Shown here: one piece after another, positions 11,030 to 19,508 of the stretch
How positions within the stretch are numbered: position 1 is the first letter of the stretch
How the letters are laid out: each line of letters opens with the position of its first letter
Assembly: GCA_965248805.1 (NCBI GenBank)
Contig: CBDFKJ010000008.1
Span: forward strand, 558,001 to 622,000
Length of the DNA: 64,000 nt
DNA from: CBDFKJ01 sp965248805
GTDB taxonomy: Bacteria > Pseudomonadota > Alphaproteobacteria > UBA6615
Reading direction: 5' to 3'
The notes under the pieces: generated by a model
Seen by the model: only the letters and a program-made list of their open reading frames with translations
Databases searched by the model: none
Told to the model about the DNA's origin: nothing
Program-made: the position numbers and the translations under genes

Positions 11030-12027
11030 CGCGTGCCTTGCTCGGCCGCTTTCGCGCCGGCGGGCGCCTCCTCGAACGCGGCGTAGGCCTGAACGATCCG
11101 GGTGACCAACGGGTGGCGGACCATGTCCTGATCGGTGAAGCGCACGAAGGCGACACCCGGCACCTGGTCCAAGATCTCGACCGCGTCGCGCAATCCCGAA
11201 CGCGTCCCGCGCGGCAGGTCGATCTGGCTCATATCACCGGTCACGGCCATGCGCGCACCCTCGCCCAGGCGCGTCAGGAACATTTTCATTTGTACCTGGG
11301 TGGTGTTCTGCGCCTCATCCAGGATGACGAACGCGTTGGCCAGCGTGCGTCCGCGCATGAACGCGAGCGGTGCGATTTCGATCTCGCCGCTGGCCAGCCG
11401 CCTTGCCACCTGGTCGGCCGGCAGCATGTCGTACAGCGCGTCGTAGAGCGGCCTGAGGTAGGGATTGATCTTGTCCTGCAGGTCGCCGGGCAGGAAGCCC
11501 AACCGCTCGCCGGCCTCGACCGCCGGTCGCGACAGGATGATGCGATCGACGTCACCGTGCATCATCATCGCCACCGCCTTCGCCACCGCCAAATAGGTCT
11601 TGCCGGTGCCGGCGGGGCCCAGGCCGAACACCAGTTCGTTGTCGCCGAGGGCGGCCAGATAGGCGGCCTGCGCCGTTGAGCGAGGCGAGATGTGCCGCTT
11701 GCGGGTGCGGATCGCGAGGTCCGACGACGCCGGTGCCGGTGCCGACGCCATGCGCACCGCCGCCTGAACCTCGCCGCCCGTGACCTCTCTGCCGTCCTTC
11801 AATTGCCGGTACAGGTTGTCGATGGCGCGGTCGGCGATGGTGCACGACGTGTCGGCGCCGAAAATCTCCAGGCGGTTGCCGCGATAGCGCAGCTTGACGT
11901 CGAGCAACCGTTCGATCCGCGCCAAATGCTCGTCATGGTGACCGAACAGTGCCGGCAGCAGGCTGTTGTCGTCGAATTGGATCCTCATTGGACTGTCGCC
12001 GGCCGGCGCGCGCTTGCTCAAGAACAC
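11026..12027 (-). CDS. phoH: PhoH-like ATPase
   Basis: This is a PhoH family P-loop ATPase, often associated with RNA metabolism and encoded beside ybeY. The Walker A motif GLGPAGTGKTYLA is at about 135-147, and the family blocks IILSRPAVEAGERLGFLPGDL and FVILDEAQNTT (Walker B) follow. The listed start is GTG 12027, which overlaps the miaB end by 10 bp; ATG 11988 (MRIQFDDNSLL) is an alternative that fits the conserved family start and cannot be excluded. The catalytic role in vivo is not established. Confidence 0.93.
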   Translation of the reverse strand: MFLSKRAPAGDSPMRIQFDDNSLLPALFGHHDEHLARIERLLDVKLRYRGNRLEIFGADTSCTIADRAIDNLYRQLKDGREVTGGEVQAAVRMASAPAPASSDLAIRTRKRHISPRSTAQAAYLAALGDNELVFGLGPAGTGKTYLAVAKAVAMMMHGDVDRIILSRPAVEAGERLGFLPGDLQDKINPYLRPLYDALYDMLPADQVARRLASGEIEIAPLAFMRGRTLANAFVILDEAQNTTQVQMKMFLTRLGEGARMAVTGDMSQIDLPRGTRSGLRDAVEILDQVPGVAFVRFTDQDMVRHPLVTRIVQAYAAFEEAPAGAKAAEQGTR

Positions 12028-13370
12028 GCCCTTTCCGCGGCCACGAGCGCGCCGTGCAGGCTGTGCGCCTGCGCGCCCACGACTTCGACTGTCCGTATCG
12101 CGCCAATGAGGCTCTCGGGCGCGTTCACGTGCACGGCCTGATTGTACGGGCTGCGGCCAACCGCTTGGCCGGCGCGGCGTCCGGGCCGCTCGAACAGCAC
12201 GTCCATCCGACGGCCGATGCTGGCGCGATTGAAGGCCGCCTGTTGCGCAGCGAGCAGCGATTGCAATGCCGACAGGCGCGCCTCGCGCACGGGTTCGGGG
12301 ACCTGATCCTGCGCCTCGGCCGCCGGCGTCCCCGGCCGCGCGCTGTATTTGAACGTGTAGGCCTGGGCGAAGCCGATCTCGCGCACCAGGTCCATCGTGG
12401 CGTCGAAATCGGCATCGGTCTCGCCGGGGAAGCCGACGAAGAAGTCGGAACTCAGCGCCACGTCGGGTCTGTGCACGCGCAGCCGCTCGACGATGCGCCG
12501 ATAGCCGTCGGCCGAGTGACGGCGGTTCATCGCCCTAAGCACCCGGTCGCTGCCCGATTGCACCGGTAGATGGACGAACGGCATCAGCTTGGCAACCGCG
12601 CCATGCGCGGCGAGCAGACCCTCGTCCATGTCCCGCGGGTGGCTGGTGGTGTAGCGAATGCGTGCCAGTCCGGGGAGGGCCGCGAGCGTCTTGACCAAGG
12701 CGCCGAGCCCGACCTCCGCGCCGTCACCGTCGCGGCCGTGATAGGCGTTGACGTTCTGACCGAGAAGCGTGATCTCACGCGCGCCGCGCGCGACCAGCCG
12801 GCGGGCCTCGGCAATAACGTCGGCCACCGGGCGCGAGTACTCCGCTCCGCGCGTATACGGCACGACACAGAAGGTGCAAAACTGGTCACAGCCTTCCTGT
12901 ACGGTGAGGAACGCCGACACGCCAGCCGGTGTGCTCATCTCAGGCAGATGATCGAACTTAGATTCGACCGGGAACTCGGCGTCGACAACGCCGCCATTTC
13001 CGTGCATCGCGCGGGTGACCAGATCGGCCAAGCGATGGTAGGTCTGCGGCCCGGCGACGATGTCGACGAAGGGCGCGCGACGCAGCATTTCCTCGCCCTC
13101 GGCCTGAGCGACGCATCCGGCAACCGCGATCATCAGCCCGTCGCCGGCGACCGCACGCTCGGCCTTCAGTCGGCGCAAACGGCCAAGTTCGGAATACACC
13201 TTCTCCGCGGCCTTTTCACGGATGTGGCAAGTATTCAGTATGACCAGGTCCGCATCGGTGGGAGATTCGGTCGCTTCAAAACCCAGCGGCGTCAGGACAT
13301 CCGCCATGCGGGCGGAGTCGTATACGTTCATTTGACAGCCGTAGGTCTTAATAAAAAGCTTTTTCGCCAC
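12018..13370 (-). CDS. miaB: tRNA-2-methylthio-N6-dimethylallyladenosine synthase MiaB
   Basis: MiaB methylthiolates i6A37 in tRNAs reading UNN codons. The ~450-residue protein has the UPF0004 N-terminal domain (KLFIKTYGCQMNVYDS), the radical-SAM CxxxCxxC motif in EGCDQFCTFCVVPYTRG, and a C-terminal TRAM domain. The reading frame stays open to 13574, but that would overlap the acyltransferase gene. GTG 13370 has an AAGG site 7 nt upstream and matches the family start, so it is chosen. Confidence 0.96.
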   Translation of the reverse strand: MAKKLFIKTYGCQMNVYDSARMADVLTPLGFEATESPTDADLVILNTCHIREKAAEKVYSELGRLRRLKAERAVAGDGLMIAVAGCVAQAEGEEMLRRAPFVDIVAGPQTYHRLADLVTRAMHGNGGVVDAEFPVESKFDHLPEMSTPAGVSAFLTVQEGCDQFCTFCVVPYTRGAEYSRPVADVIAEARRLVARGAREITLLGQNVNAYHGRDGDGAEVGLGALVKTLAALPGLARIRYTTSHPRDMDEGLLAAHGAVAKLMPFVHLPVQSGSDRVLRAMNRRHSADGYRRIVERLRVHRPDVALSSDFFVGFPGETDADFDATMDLVREIGFAQAYTFKYSARPGTPAAEAQDQVPEPVREARLSALQSLLAAQQAAFNRASIGRRMDVLFERPGRRAGQAVGRSPYNQAVHVNAPESLIGAIRTVEVVGAQAHSLHGALVAAERACS

Positions 13371-13437
13371 CACTCCACCTTGCCAAGCGACCACCAGTCC
13401 TACAACCCGGAATGGCCCGTCGCACCTGAATTGACAC

Positions 13438-14340
13438 CTAGGGTGTCGCCGAAATCGTGTCAAGCCAGCCGCGGCCGTCCGCGCCTCGCGGCCCAACCCG
13501 CGCGCATAGGGCCGCAGCGTGCGCGGCCGCGACCTGACGCTCGCAGTACGCGGACAGTTCCTTGCGGTCGGCAAATGCAGCGATTGTTACCGGCTGTAGG
13601 AACTGCACCAGGGCGGCGGTGCGACCGAGCCCGGCCATCCGCCAGAGGTGGTCGACCAGTTCCATCGCCCCGTACCAGGCGACCAGCGGCCGCAGATGCC
13701 GGCCCAGCGGCATGCCGTCCAGCCGTGTGTAGCTGATCGCCACCGGTTGCACGGTGACCGGCTTGCCGGCGACGTCCGGCTCCGCGGCCGAGAAAAGGCT
13801 GCTATTGAAACGCAGCACGCGGTTGCCGTCGCTGCTCGTCCCTTCCGCGAACAACACCAGCCGATCGCCGGACTCCAGGCGATCGCGCATGTTCTGCATG
13901 TGATCGCGCACCGCGCTGGCACGTCGCACAACGAACACCGATCGCTGCAACCTGGCCAGCAGACCGATCAGGGGCCAGTCGCGAACCTCGGACTTGGCCA
14001 CGAACGAGCCCTCGATCAGCGCGCCATGGACGATGATGTCCAAGTAGGCGCTGTGATTGCTGACAAAGAGCGTCGGTGCCGCCCGCGACGGTGTGCCGCT
14101 GACCGCCACCCGCACACCGAGCAGGCGCAGGCACTTGCCGTGGTACCAGCGCGGCAGCGTGGCAGCCATCGGCCGCCGCAGCGCCAGTAAGATCGCCTGG
14201 ACCGGCAGTGCCGCCAGGGTCAGGGCGCAAAAGCTTAACAACCGGCCGGCGGCGAGCGCCGGGGACGTGATCACGGTCGCGGCCGGGCTATGCCGACCGC
14301 GGTCCACGCGACTGCACGCCATGCCTAGTTTCGCGCTCAT
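13438..14340 (-). CDS. olsA: 1-acyl-sn-glycerol-3-phosphate acyltransferase-like protein (probable OlsA)
   Basis: This PlsC family acyltransferase has the catalytic H-x4-D in NHSAYLDI (His96-Asp101) and the substrate block FAEGTSSDG (164-172), with an N-terminal membrane segment (about 30-50). It directly follows olsB on the same strand, so it probably performs the second acylation of lyso-ornithine lipid; general phosphatidic-acid synthesis is the alternative. The ATG at 14340 overlaps the olsB end by 53 bp; a GTG at 14274 would avoid the overlap and is also possible. Confidence 0.85.
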   Translation of the reverse strand: MSAKLGMACSRVDRGRHSPAATVITSPALAAGRLLSFCALTLAALPVQAILLALRRPMAATLPRWYHGKCLRLLGVRVAVSGTPSRAAPTLFVSNHSAYLDIIVHGALIEGSFVAKSEVRDWPLIGLLARLQRSVFVVRRASAVRDHMQNMRDRLESGDRLVLFAEGTSSDGNRVLRFNSSLFSAAEPDVAGKPVTVQPVAISYTRLDGMPLGRHLRPLVAWYGAMELVDHLWRMAGLGRTAALVQFLQPVTIAAFADRKELSAYCERQVAAAHAAALCARVGPRGADGRGWLDTISATP

Positions 14341-15139
14341 AGTGTCGATAGTACTTCTGGGTCACGAGGTCGGTTTTGACCACGATGCAGATATCGGTCG
14401 TATTGAACTGCGGATCGATGACGGCGCCGTCGCCGACGAACCCGCCCAGGCGAAGATATCCCTTGATCAGTGGCGGCAGGGCGGTGAGCGCGGCCTTGGC
14501 GTCGATCCGGCCGGGCGCTTGGAACCGCATATCGATATGGAGCGCGGGCCACGCGCTTGGGCGCAGCTCCGGCGGCGCCAGATGATGATGGTAGAGGTAG
14601 GAAAGCGGCACCTGTAGCGGCTCCAGGTCGGTGCCCTGCAGGCTGGCGCAGCCGAACATCACTTCGATTTTATGATGGAAAACATACTGGGCGATGCCGC
14701 GCCAGAGAAGTTGCATTGTCGAACGGGTGCGGAATGCCACATCGACGCAGGATCGACCCAATTCGAGCGGCTCGCCCGGGCGGCTGTCGAGGCACGAGAC
14801 ATCGAACTCCGCCGAGCTGTAGTAGCCGCCGGCTTGGCGCGCACGGGTTCGCCGCAGTAGCCGATAGGTCCCGATCACACCGGCGGTGCCGGCGCCGCGC
14901 TCGCGGTCGATGACCAGCAGGTGGTCGCAGAACGGATCGAAGGCATCGAAGTCGCGCTTCAGGGCCGCGGTTTCTTCGCTCGGGCGCGCCGCCATCTCGT
15001 CGTAGAAGACGCGGTAGCGCAGCGCCTGCGCCGCCTCGCGCTCGGCGTCGTTGTCCGCCAGGCGCACTTCCAGCGCTCCGGCTGTGACCGTCCGCATCGG
15101 TGTGGCGCGCGGGTCGCTTAATTCCGGGGATGCCGACAT
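14288..15139 (-). CDS. olsB: L-ornithine N-alpha-acyltransferase (OlsB-like GNAT)
   Basis: OlsB transfers a 3-hydroxyacyl group from ACP to ornithine, the first step of ornithine-lipid synthesis. The 283-residue protein shows the autoinducer-synthase/GNAT-like fold typical of the hemolysin-like OlsB family: EREAAQALRYRVFYDEM near 34-50, FDAFDPFCDHLLVID, GTYRLLRR, and LELGRSCVDVAFRTRSTMQLLW. The next gene is a PlsC/OlsA acyltransferase, so both steps of ornithine-lipid synthesis appear to be encoded together. Confidence 0.88.
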   Translation of the reverse strand: MSASPELSDPRATPMRTVTAGALEVRLADNDAEREAAQALRYRVFYDEMAARPSEETAALKRDFDAFDPFCDHLLVIDRERGAGTAGVIGTYRLLRRTRARQAGGYYSSAEFDVSCLDSRPGEPLELGRSCVDVAFRTRSTMQLLWRGIAQYVFHHKIEVMFGCASLQGTDLEPLQVPLSYLYHHHLAPPELRPSAWPALHIDMRFQAPGRIDAKAALTALPPLIKGYLRLGGFVGDGAVIDPQFNTTDICIVVKTDLVTQKYYRHYERETRHGVQSRGPRSA

Positions 15140-15182
15140 GTCACGACGCCGGGGTCATGCGCCGGCCGCCTCGCCGTCGCGC

Positions 15183-15626
15183 CTATTCGCGCTCCTGTCG
15201 CGGGCGCGGCGACAGCGGCACGCCGTAGAGTTCCAGGCGGTGGCCGACAAGCCGGTAGCCGAGGTCGCGCGCGACCTGTTCCTGTAGCTTTTCGATGGCG
15301 TCATTTTGAAACTCGATCACTTCGCCGCTGCGCGCATCGATCAGATGATCATGGTGGTCGTCGGACGTCTCTTCGTAGCGTGCCCTGCCGTCGCCGAAAT
15401 CATGCTTGGTCAGGATATTGGCCTCCTCGAACAGCCGCACCGTCCGATAGACCGTAGCGATCGAGATCCGCGGATCGACGCTCGCGGCGCGCTGGTATAG
15501 CTGTTCGACATCGGGATGGTCCTCGGCTGCCGACAGCACGCGCGCGATAACGCGGCGCTGATCGGTCATCCTCAAGCCTTTGCTCTCGCAAATCTGCTCG
15601 ATCCGTGACGCCATGTGCCCGAACAC
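15183..15626 (-). CDS. Fur family metalloregulator (Fur/Mur/Irr type)
   Basis: This 147-residue Fur family repressor has a winged-helix domain (LRMTDQRRVIARVL, ISIATVYRTVRLFEEANIL) and a dimerization/metal domain with DDHHDHLIDARSGEVIEF. The CxxC zinc pairs of enterobacterial Fur are absent and LICxxC is replaced by LIDARS, as in alphaproteobacterial Fur/Mur proteins. Which metal it senses cannot be read from the sequence. GTG 15626 has a GAGGA site 7 nt upstream; ATG 15614 is the alternative. It lies 3 bp after rimI. Confidence 0.9.
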   Translation of the reverse strand: MFGHMASRIEQICESKGLRMTDQRRVIARVLSAAEDHPDVEQLYQRAASVDPRISIATVYRTVRLFEEANILTKHDFGDGRARYEETSDDHHDHLIDARSGEVIEFQNDAIEKLQEQVARDLGYRLVGHRLELYGVPLSPRPRQERE

Positions 15627-15629
15627 GTC

Positions 15630-16181
15630 TCAGTCCTCTGCGGTGCGACTATAGGACGAAGCCGACGCCGGAGTCATTGCCGAGTCGGCCCCAGTTCGAT
15701 GATCCAACGGGATCGCCGCTTCTACGGGGGCGATGGCGCGCGCCATTACACAGGCGTCCACCGTGGCGCCGCTCGCGCGCGTATAGTATCCTCGTCGGTG
15801 GGCGATGTCTGCAAAGCCTCGGCTCCGATACAGGCCGATCGCAGCCGCATTGTCCACAGCCACCTCCAGAAGCACGCGGTGCGCCTGCGCGGCCAGTGCG
15901 TGCGCCAGCGCCGCGTCCAGCAGCGCGCCGCCGATGCCGCGGCGCTGCGCTGTCGGCTGCACGGCGGTCATCAGGATCTCGCAGTCGTCGCCGATCTGGC
16001 GGAACAGAATGAACCCGACGTCGCCGGCCAGCAGTGCGCAATGGCCGGGTGTCGCCAACAATCGGGCGTACTCTTCGGCGCCCCAGGCGCGATCCCGACG
16101 GCCTGGCGCGACCTGGGCGTGCAGGGCCGCCAGGGTTACCGCGTCTCCCACCGCAGCGACGGAGAGCGTGCGCGTATTCAT
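15630..16181 (-). CDS. rimI: Ribosomal protein S18 alanine N-acetyltransferase RimI
   Basis: A GNAT family acetyltransferase with the acetyl-CoA-binding block VQPTAQRRGIGGALLDAALAH and the RimI-type LLEVAVDNAAAIGLYRSRGF followed by RGYY. Its 183 residues include a ~30-residue C-terminal extension beyond the usual fold. The ATG overlaps the tsaB stop (ATGA), and the tsaB-rimI pair is conserved across proteobacteria, which supports the RimI assignment over a generic GNAT. Confidence 0.9.
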   Translation of the reverse strand: MNTRTLSVAAVGDAVTLAALHAQVAPGRRDRAWGAEEYARLLATPGHCALLAGDVGFILFRQIGDDCEILMTAVQPTAQRRGIGGALLDAALAHALAAQAHRVLLEVAVDNAAAIGLYRSRGFADIAHRRGYYTRASGATVDACVMARAIAPVEAAIPLDHRTGADSAMTPASASSYSRTAED

Positions 16182-16879
16182 CTCTTGTTAGCGGCCGTGA
16201 CGGTGACGCTGGGTGGACGCAGATAAAGCGGCCGTGGCGTGTCGCGCTGCCCGGCCGGATCGACGGTGGCGAAACGCTCGGCAGCGATCCGGGCGACGAT
16301 CTCGGCATCGGGCTGGCCGTGACCGGGGGCGATGGAAACGACATCGGGATCGGCGGCGAACAAAGCCTCGCGGACGCGTTCGGCCGCGTCACCGGCCAGC
16401 AGCAGAGGCGCGGAAGAAAACAGGGCCCGCGCGGCTTCCGGCAGCATCGCCGCCGGCTCGCATGTCGGCGTCAACCTGGGATCGAAGTGCTGCACATAGA
16501 TCTCGCGGCGCTGCGTCTCCAAACACACGCCGATCGGCATTCCGGCTTGCATGTCGCCGTCGGCGTCGGCGGCAGCCCGCGCCACCGTCTCCAGTGTGGT
16601 CACACCGATGATCGCACAATCGGCGGCGAGCGCGAGACCGCGCGCCGCCGCCAGGCCGATCCGCACGCCCGTGTAAGACCCGGGACCGATGGTGACGACG
16701 ACGGCGTCGAGCTGGCGAAACCCCATCCCCGATTCCGCCACGACGTCTCGGATCATCGGGGCCAGGATATCGCCATGCCCCCGACGACGCAGCACGAAGT
16801 CATGCGCCCGCAGACCGCCATCGTCGCGCACCGCGACCGAACAAGCGCGCAGTGCGGCGTCGATGGCGATGAGCCGCAT
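16178..16879 (-). CDS. tsaB: tRNA t6A biosynthesis protein TsaB
   Basis: TsaB is the partner of TsaD in threonylcarbamoyl transfer to A37 of tRNA. The 233-residue protein has the ASKHA-like N terminus (MRLIAIDAALRACSVAV), and the family motif VVTIGPGSYTGVRIGLAAARGLALA at about 62-86. It is the first gene of the minus-strand run tsaB-rimI-fur-olsB-olsA. Confidence 0.95.
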   Translation of the reverse strand: MRLIAIDAALRACSVAVRDDGGLRAHDFVLRRRGHGDILAPMIRDVVAESGMGFRQLDAVVVTIGPGSYTGVRIGLAAARGLALAADCAIIGVTTLETVARAAADADGDMQAGMPIGVCLETQRREIYVQHFDPRLTPTCEPAAMLPEAARALFSSAPLLLAGDAAERVREALFAADPDVVSIAPGHGQPDAEIVARIAAERFATVDPAGQRDTPRPLYLRPPSVTVTAANKR

Positions 16880-17047
16880 CGATCAGCCGCCGCGCCGTAG
16901 TGCGCCGCATCCTGTGCATAACTTCGGCGCCGGCGATGTCGCATTTTGCTGCAAACGCGTACGGTGGGTCATCGTCACCGCGTTTCGGCCGGTGTCATGG
17001 GTACGAACTCTTCGCGATCGGATCGACAATCGCCAGCGGCGCGCCGC

Positions 17048-17459
17048 ATGCGGGCAGTATTGGCCGCGCTGGCGTTGGTGGCGGCTGGGAGCGGCGGCGA
17101 GGTGGCGGCGTCGATCCTCATGTACCAGCGGTTTGGCGAAGCCGACCACGCCGGCACCAGCATTCGTCTCGATCAATTCGAGGCGCATCTTCAAGAACTG
17201 CGTAGCGGTGGCTATGCGGTACTGCCGGTCGGCGAGATCGATTTTCGGCTTCACCGTGGACGCGGCGGTGGGGGACCTGAGTCGGCTGGCGTGTTTCGGC
17301 TCCGGTCAAGGCAAGGCTCGGGTTGAACAGCTGGGACCGCGGATCGAAGTGCGCTTCGACGCGCCGTTCCCGCCGGGGCGGGCCCGAATCAACTGCACCA
17401 TGCCGGCCAGCAGCGATCGCTGGCATTGGTTCGGAATGATGTACCGCGCGCCCGGGTAA
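17048..17459 (+). pseudogene. Polysaccharide deacetylase remnant with catalytic domain deleted
   Basis: The 5' part (17048 to about 17240) encodes an N-terminal signal-like segment and then ASILMYQRFGEADHAGTSI and LEELRSGGY-type sequence, the start of a NodB-type polysaccharide deacetylase. The 3' part (about 17246-17459), in another frame, reads GFTVDAAVGDLSRLACFGSG and ends RARINCTMP...RWHWFGMMYRAPG, the C-terminal domain of the same exported deacetylase family. The whole NodB catalytic domain between them is missing, and the junction near 17243 also changes frame. It therefore cannot make an active enzyme. It ends tail to tail, with no gap, against the NfuA-like gene. Confidence 0.75.
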
Positions 17460-18014
17460 CTAGACCGGACGGACTTCCTGCACGTCCGGGATGTAGTGCC
17501 GCAGCATGTTCTCGATACCCATCTTCAGCGTCGCGGTCGAACTGGGGCAACCGGAGCAGGCGCCCATCATGTGCAGGTAGACCACGCCGTCCTCGAACCC
17601 ATGAAACACGATATCGCCGCCGTCCATCGCCACCGCCGGCCGCACACGCGAATCCAGCAATTCCTTGATCTGCGAGACGACCTCGCTGTCCTCGGCGCCG
17701 TCGTCGGCAACGGTATTATCGTCCGGTCCGGCGGTTAGCACCGGCTCGCCGGCCAGGAAGTGCTCCATGATTGCACCGAGGACGAATGGCTTCAGCAGAT
17801 ACCACTCAAAATCGCTTTGTTTCGTAACTGATACGAAATCGCCCCCCAGGAAGACGCCGGCGACGCCGTCAATTTCGAACAGGCGCAGCGCCAGCGGCGA
17901 ACGGCCGGCGTGGTTGGCCGTCACGAAGTCGGCGGTGCCCTCCGGCATCACCTCGCAGCCGGGGAGGAACTTCAGCGTCGCCGGGTTCGGCGTTTCTTCG
18001 GTCTGTATGAACAT
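17460..18014 (-). CDS. NfuA/NFU1-type Fe-S scaffold protein
   Basis: This 184-residue protein has an N-terminal Nfu domain (MFIQTEETPNPATLKFLPG...) and a C-terminal NifU-like domain with the cluster-binding CxxC in GACSGCPSS (Cys153 and Cys156). It is expected to carry a [4Fe-4S] cluster between dimers and deliver it to target enzymes. ATG 18014 has a clean AGGAG site 7 nt upstream and matches the family start; the longer open frame upstream is not coding-like. It is divergent from the cyclase gene. Confidence 0.94.
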   Translation of the reverse strand: MFIQTEETPNPATLKFLPGCEVMPEGTADFVTANHAGRSPLALRLFEIDGVAGVFLGGDFVSVTKQSDFEWYLLKPFVLGAIMEHFLAGEPVLTAGPDDNTVADDGAEDSEVVSQIKELLDSRVRPAVAMDGGDIVFHGFEDGVVYLHMMGACSGCPSSTATLKMGIENMLRHYIPDVQEVRPV

Positions 18015-18261
18015 CGCGATACTCCTGCCGCGCCGGGTCTTCCGGCGCCCAAAGGGCCCTACGGAAATGGACCGCGCCGCCCACAAGATCAAGCCCGGTC
18101 GCTTGGCTAGAGCGTGCCGGACATCTTTGCGGACCCTACACACGTCCGGGCGCGCGAAAAACCGATTCGGGCGTGCGATTGGTGGCTGGCATCTGAGACC
18201 GGCGGACCTACATGATAAGACGTAGGCCTTGAGTGGAGGAGATGCCGCGAGGGATACAAGT

Positions 18262-19479
18262 GTGCTGATGCCGCCGGGCGAGCGCACGGCCGCCACCGCG
18301 TTGCCCGATTGGTCGCCACAATGCGGCGTGTACGGCTGGCTGCAGAGGGAGGGCCGCGCGGCCGCGGACATACCGACCCTGCTCGGCGGCCTGGCGCGCC
18401 AACTTCAGGAGGCCGGCGGCGCTATCGACCGCATGGGGGTCTTCCTCCGGACGTTGCACCCCCGTTTCTTCGCCCAGGCCTTCGTTTGGCGCGCCGAGGA
18501 TGGCCAGGTCGAGGTGCTGCAAGCCGATGACCGGATCCTGCAACGCGACGTCTATTTGAACAGTCCGATCCGCCATATTTATGACGGCGTACCGGGGTTC
18601 CGCCGACGCCTGGCCGATCCGGACTGCCCGCGCGACTTTCCGATCCTGACCGATTTCGCCGAGGCCGGCATTACCGACTACCTGGTCCTGCCGCTGCCCT
18701 TTAGCGATGGCGCGCGCTACTCCATTTCATTCACGACCCGGCAGACGGGCGGCTTCACCGACGAGCAGCTCAACCGCATGTCGGCGCTGACGCCGATCCT
18801 TTCGGTGCTGTTGGAAGTGCTGTCGGCACGCCAGATCGCCGGCAATTTGATGGACACCTATCTGGGCCATCACACCGGTCGCCGCGTGCTCAACGGCGCC
18901 ATCCAGCGTGGCAGTCGCGAGACGATCAACGCCGCCATGTGGTACTCTGATCTGCGTGGGTTTACGGCGATGACCGACCGGTTGCAGTCGGACGTGTTGC
19001 TCGACCTGCTGAACGATCACTTCGAGCAAGTCGTCGAGCCGATTCACGAGCACGGCGGCGAGGTCCTCAAATTCCTCGGCGATGGGCTGCTGGCGATCTA
19101 TCCCATAGACCATTTCGCAAGCGAAGCGGCAGCCAGCGCGGCCGCGTTGGTGTCGGCGCGCGAGGCGCTGGCGCGCACTGCCGAGCGTAACGGCGAGCGG
19201 CGCAAGACCGAGCTGCCCTTGATCAATTTCGGAGTCGGCCTGCATCTGGGCGCTGTAAGCTACGGCAATATCGGCTCGCCCGACCGGCTTGATTTCACCG
19301 TCATCGGGCCGACTGTGAACCATGCCGCCCGTATTGCCGATCAGTGCCGACGGCTCGACCGGCCGGTGCTGACGTCCGCCGCCTTCGCCAATGCCCTGCC
19401 GCACGATCTGGAGCCCTTAGGTTTCCACGCGCTGCGCGGCGTGCGCGAGGCGCAGGAGTTGTTCGCGCCAATACTATAA
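18262..19479 (+). CDS. Class III adenylate/guanylate cyclase with N-terminal sensor-like region
   Basis: The C-terminal ~200 residues form a class III nucleotide cyclase domain: WYSDLRGFTAMTDRL (first metal Asp), GGEVLKFLGDGLLAIYP (second metal Asp and a purine-selecting Lys), and GLHLGAVSYGNIGS...DFTVIGPTVNHAARI. The Lys and the Thr in GPTVN favour ATP over GTP, by family rule. The ~220-residue N-terminal region has no membrane helix and resembles a GAF-like sensor (ITDYLVLPLPFSDGARYSISFTT). GTG 18262 has GAGGGA 7 nt upstream; ATG 18268 and an upstream TTG are alternatives. What it senses is unknown. Confidence 0.9.
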   Translation: MLMPPGERTAATALPDWSPQCGVYGWLQREGRAAADIPTLLGGLARQLQEAGGAIDRMGVFLRTLHPRFFAQAFVWRAEDGQVEVLQADDRILQRDVYLNSPIRHIYDGVPGFRRRLADPDCPRDFPILTDFAEAGITDYLVLPLPFSDGARYSISFTTRQTGGFTDEQLNRMSALTPILSVLLEVLSARQIAGNLMDTYLGHHTGRRVLNGAIQRGSRETINAAMWYSDLRGFTAMTDRLQSDVLLDLLNDHFEQVVEPIHEHGGEVLKFLGDGLLAIYPIDHFASEAAASAAALVSAREALARTAERNGERRKTELPLINFGVGLHLGAVSYGNIGSPDRLDFTVIGPTVNHAARIADQCRRLDRPVLTSAAFANALPHDLEPLGFHALRGVREAQELFAPIL

Positions 19480-19508
19480 GATCGCGGCGATTGCCGCTCA
19501 CTGCGAAG

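Noticed and set aside
13371..13574. Longer N terminus for MiaB
   Set aside because: It would overlap the acyltransferase gene, lacks similarity to MiaB, and GTG 13370 has a proper ribosome-binding site.
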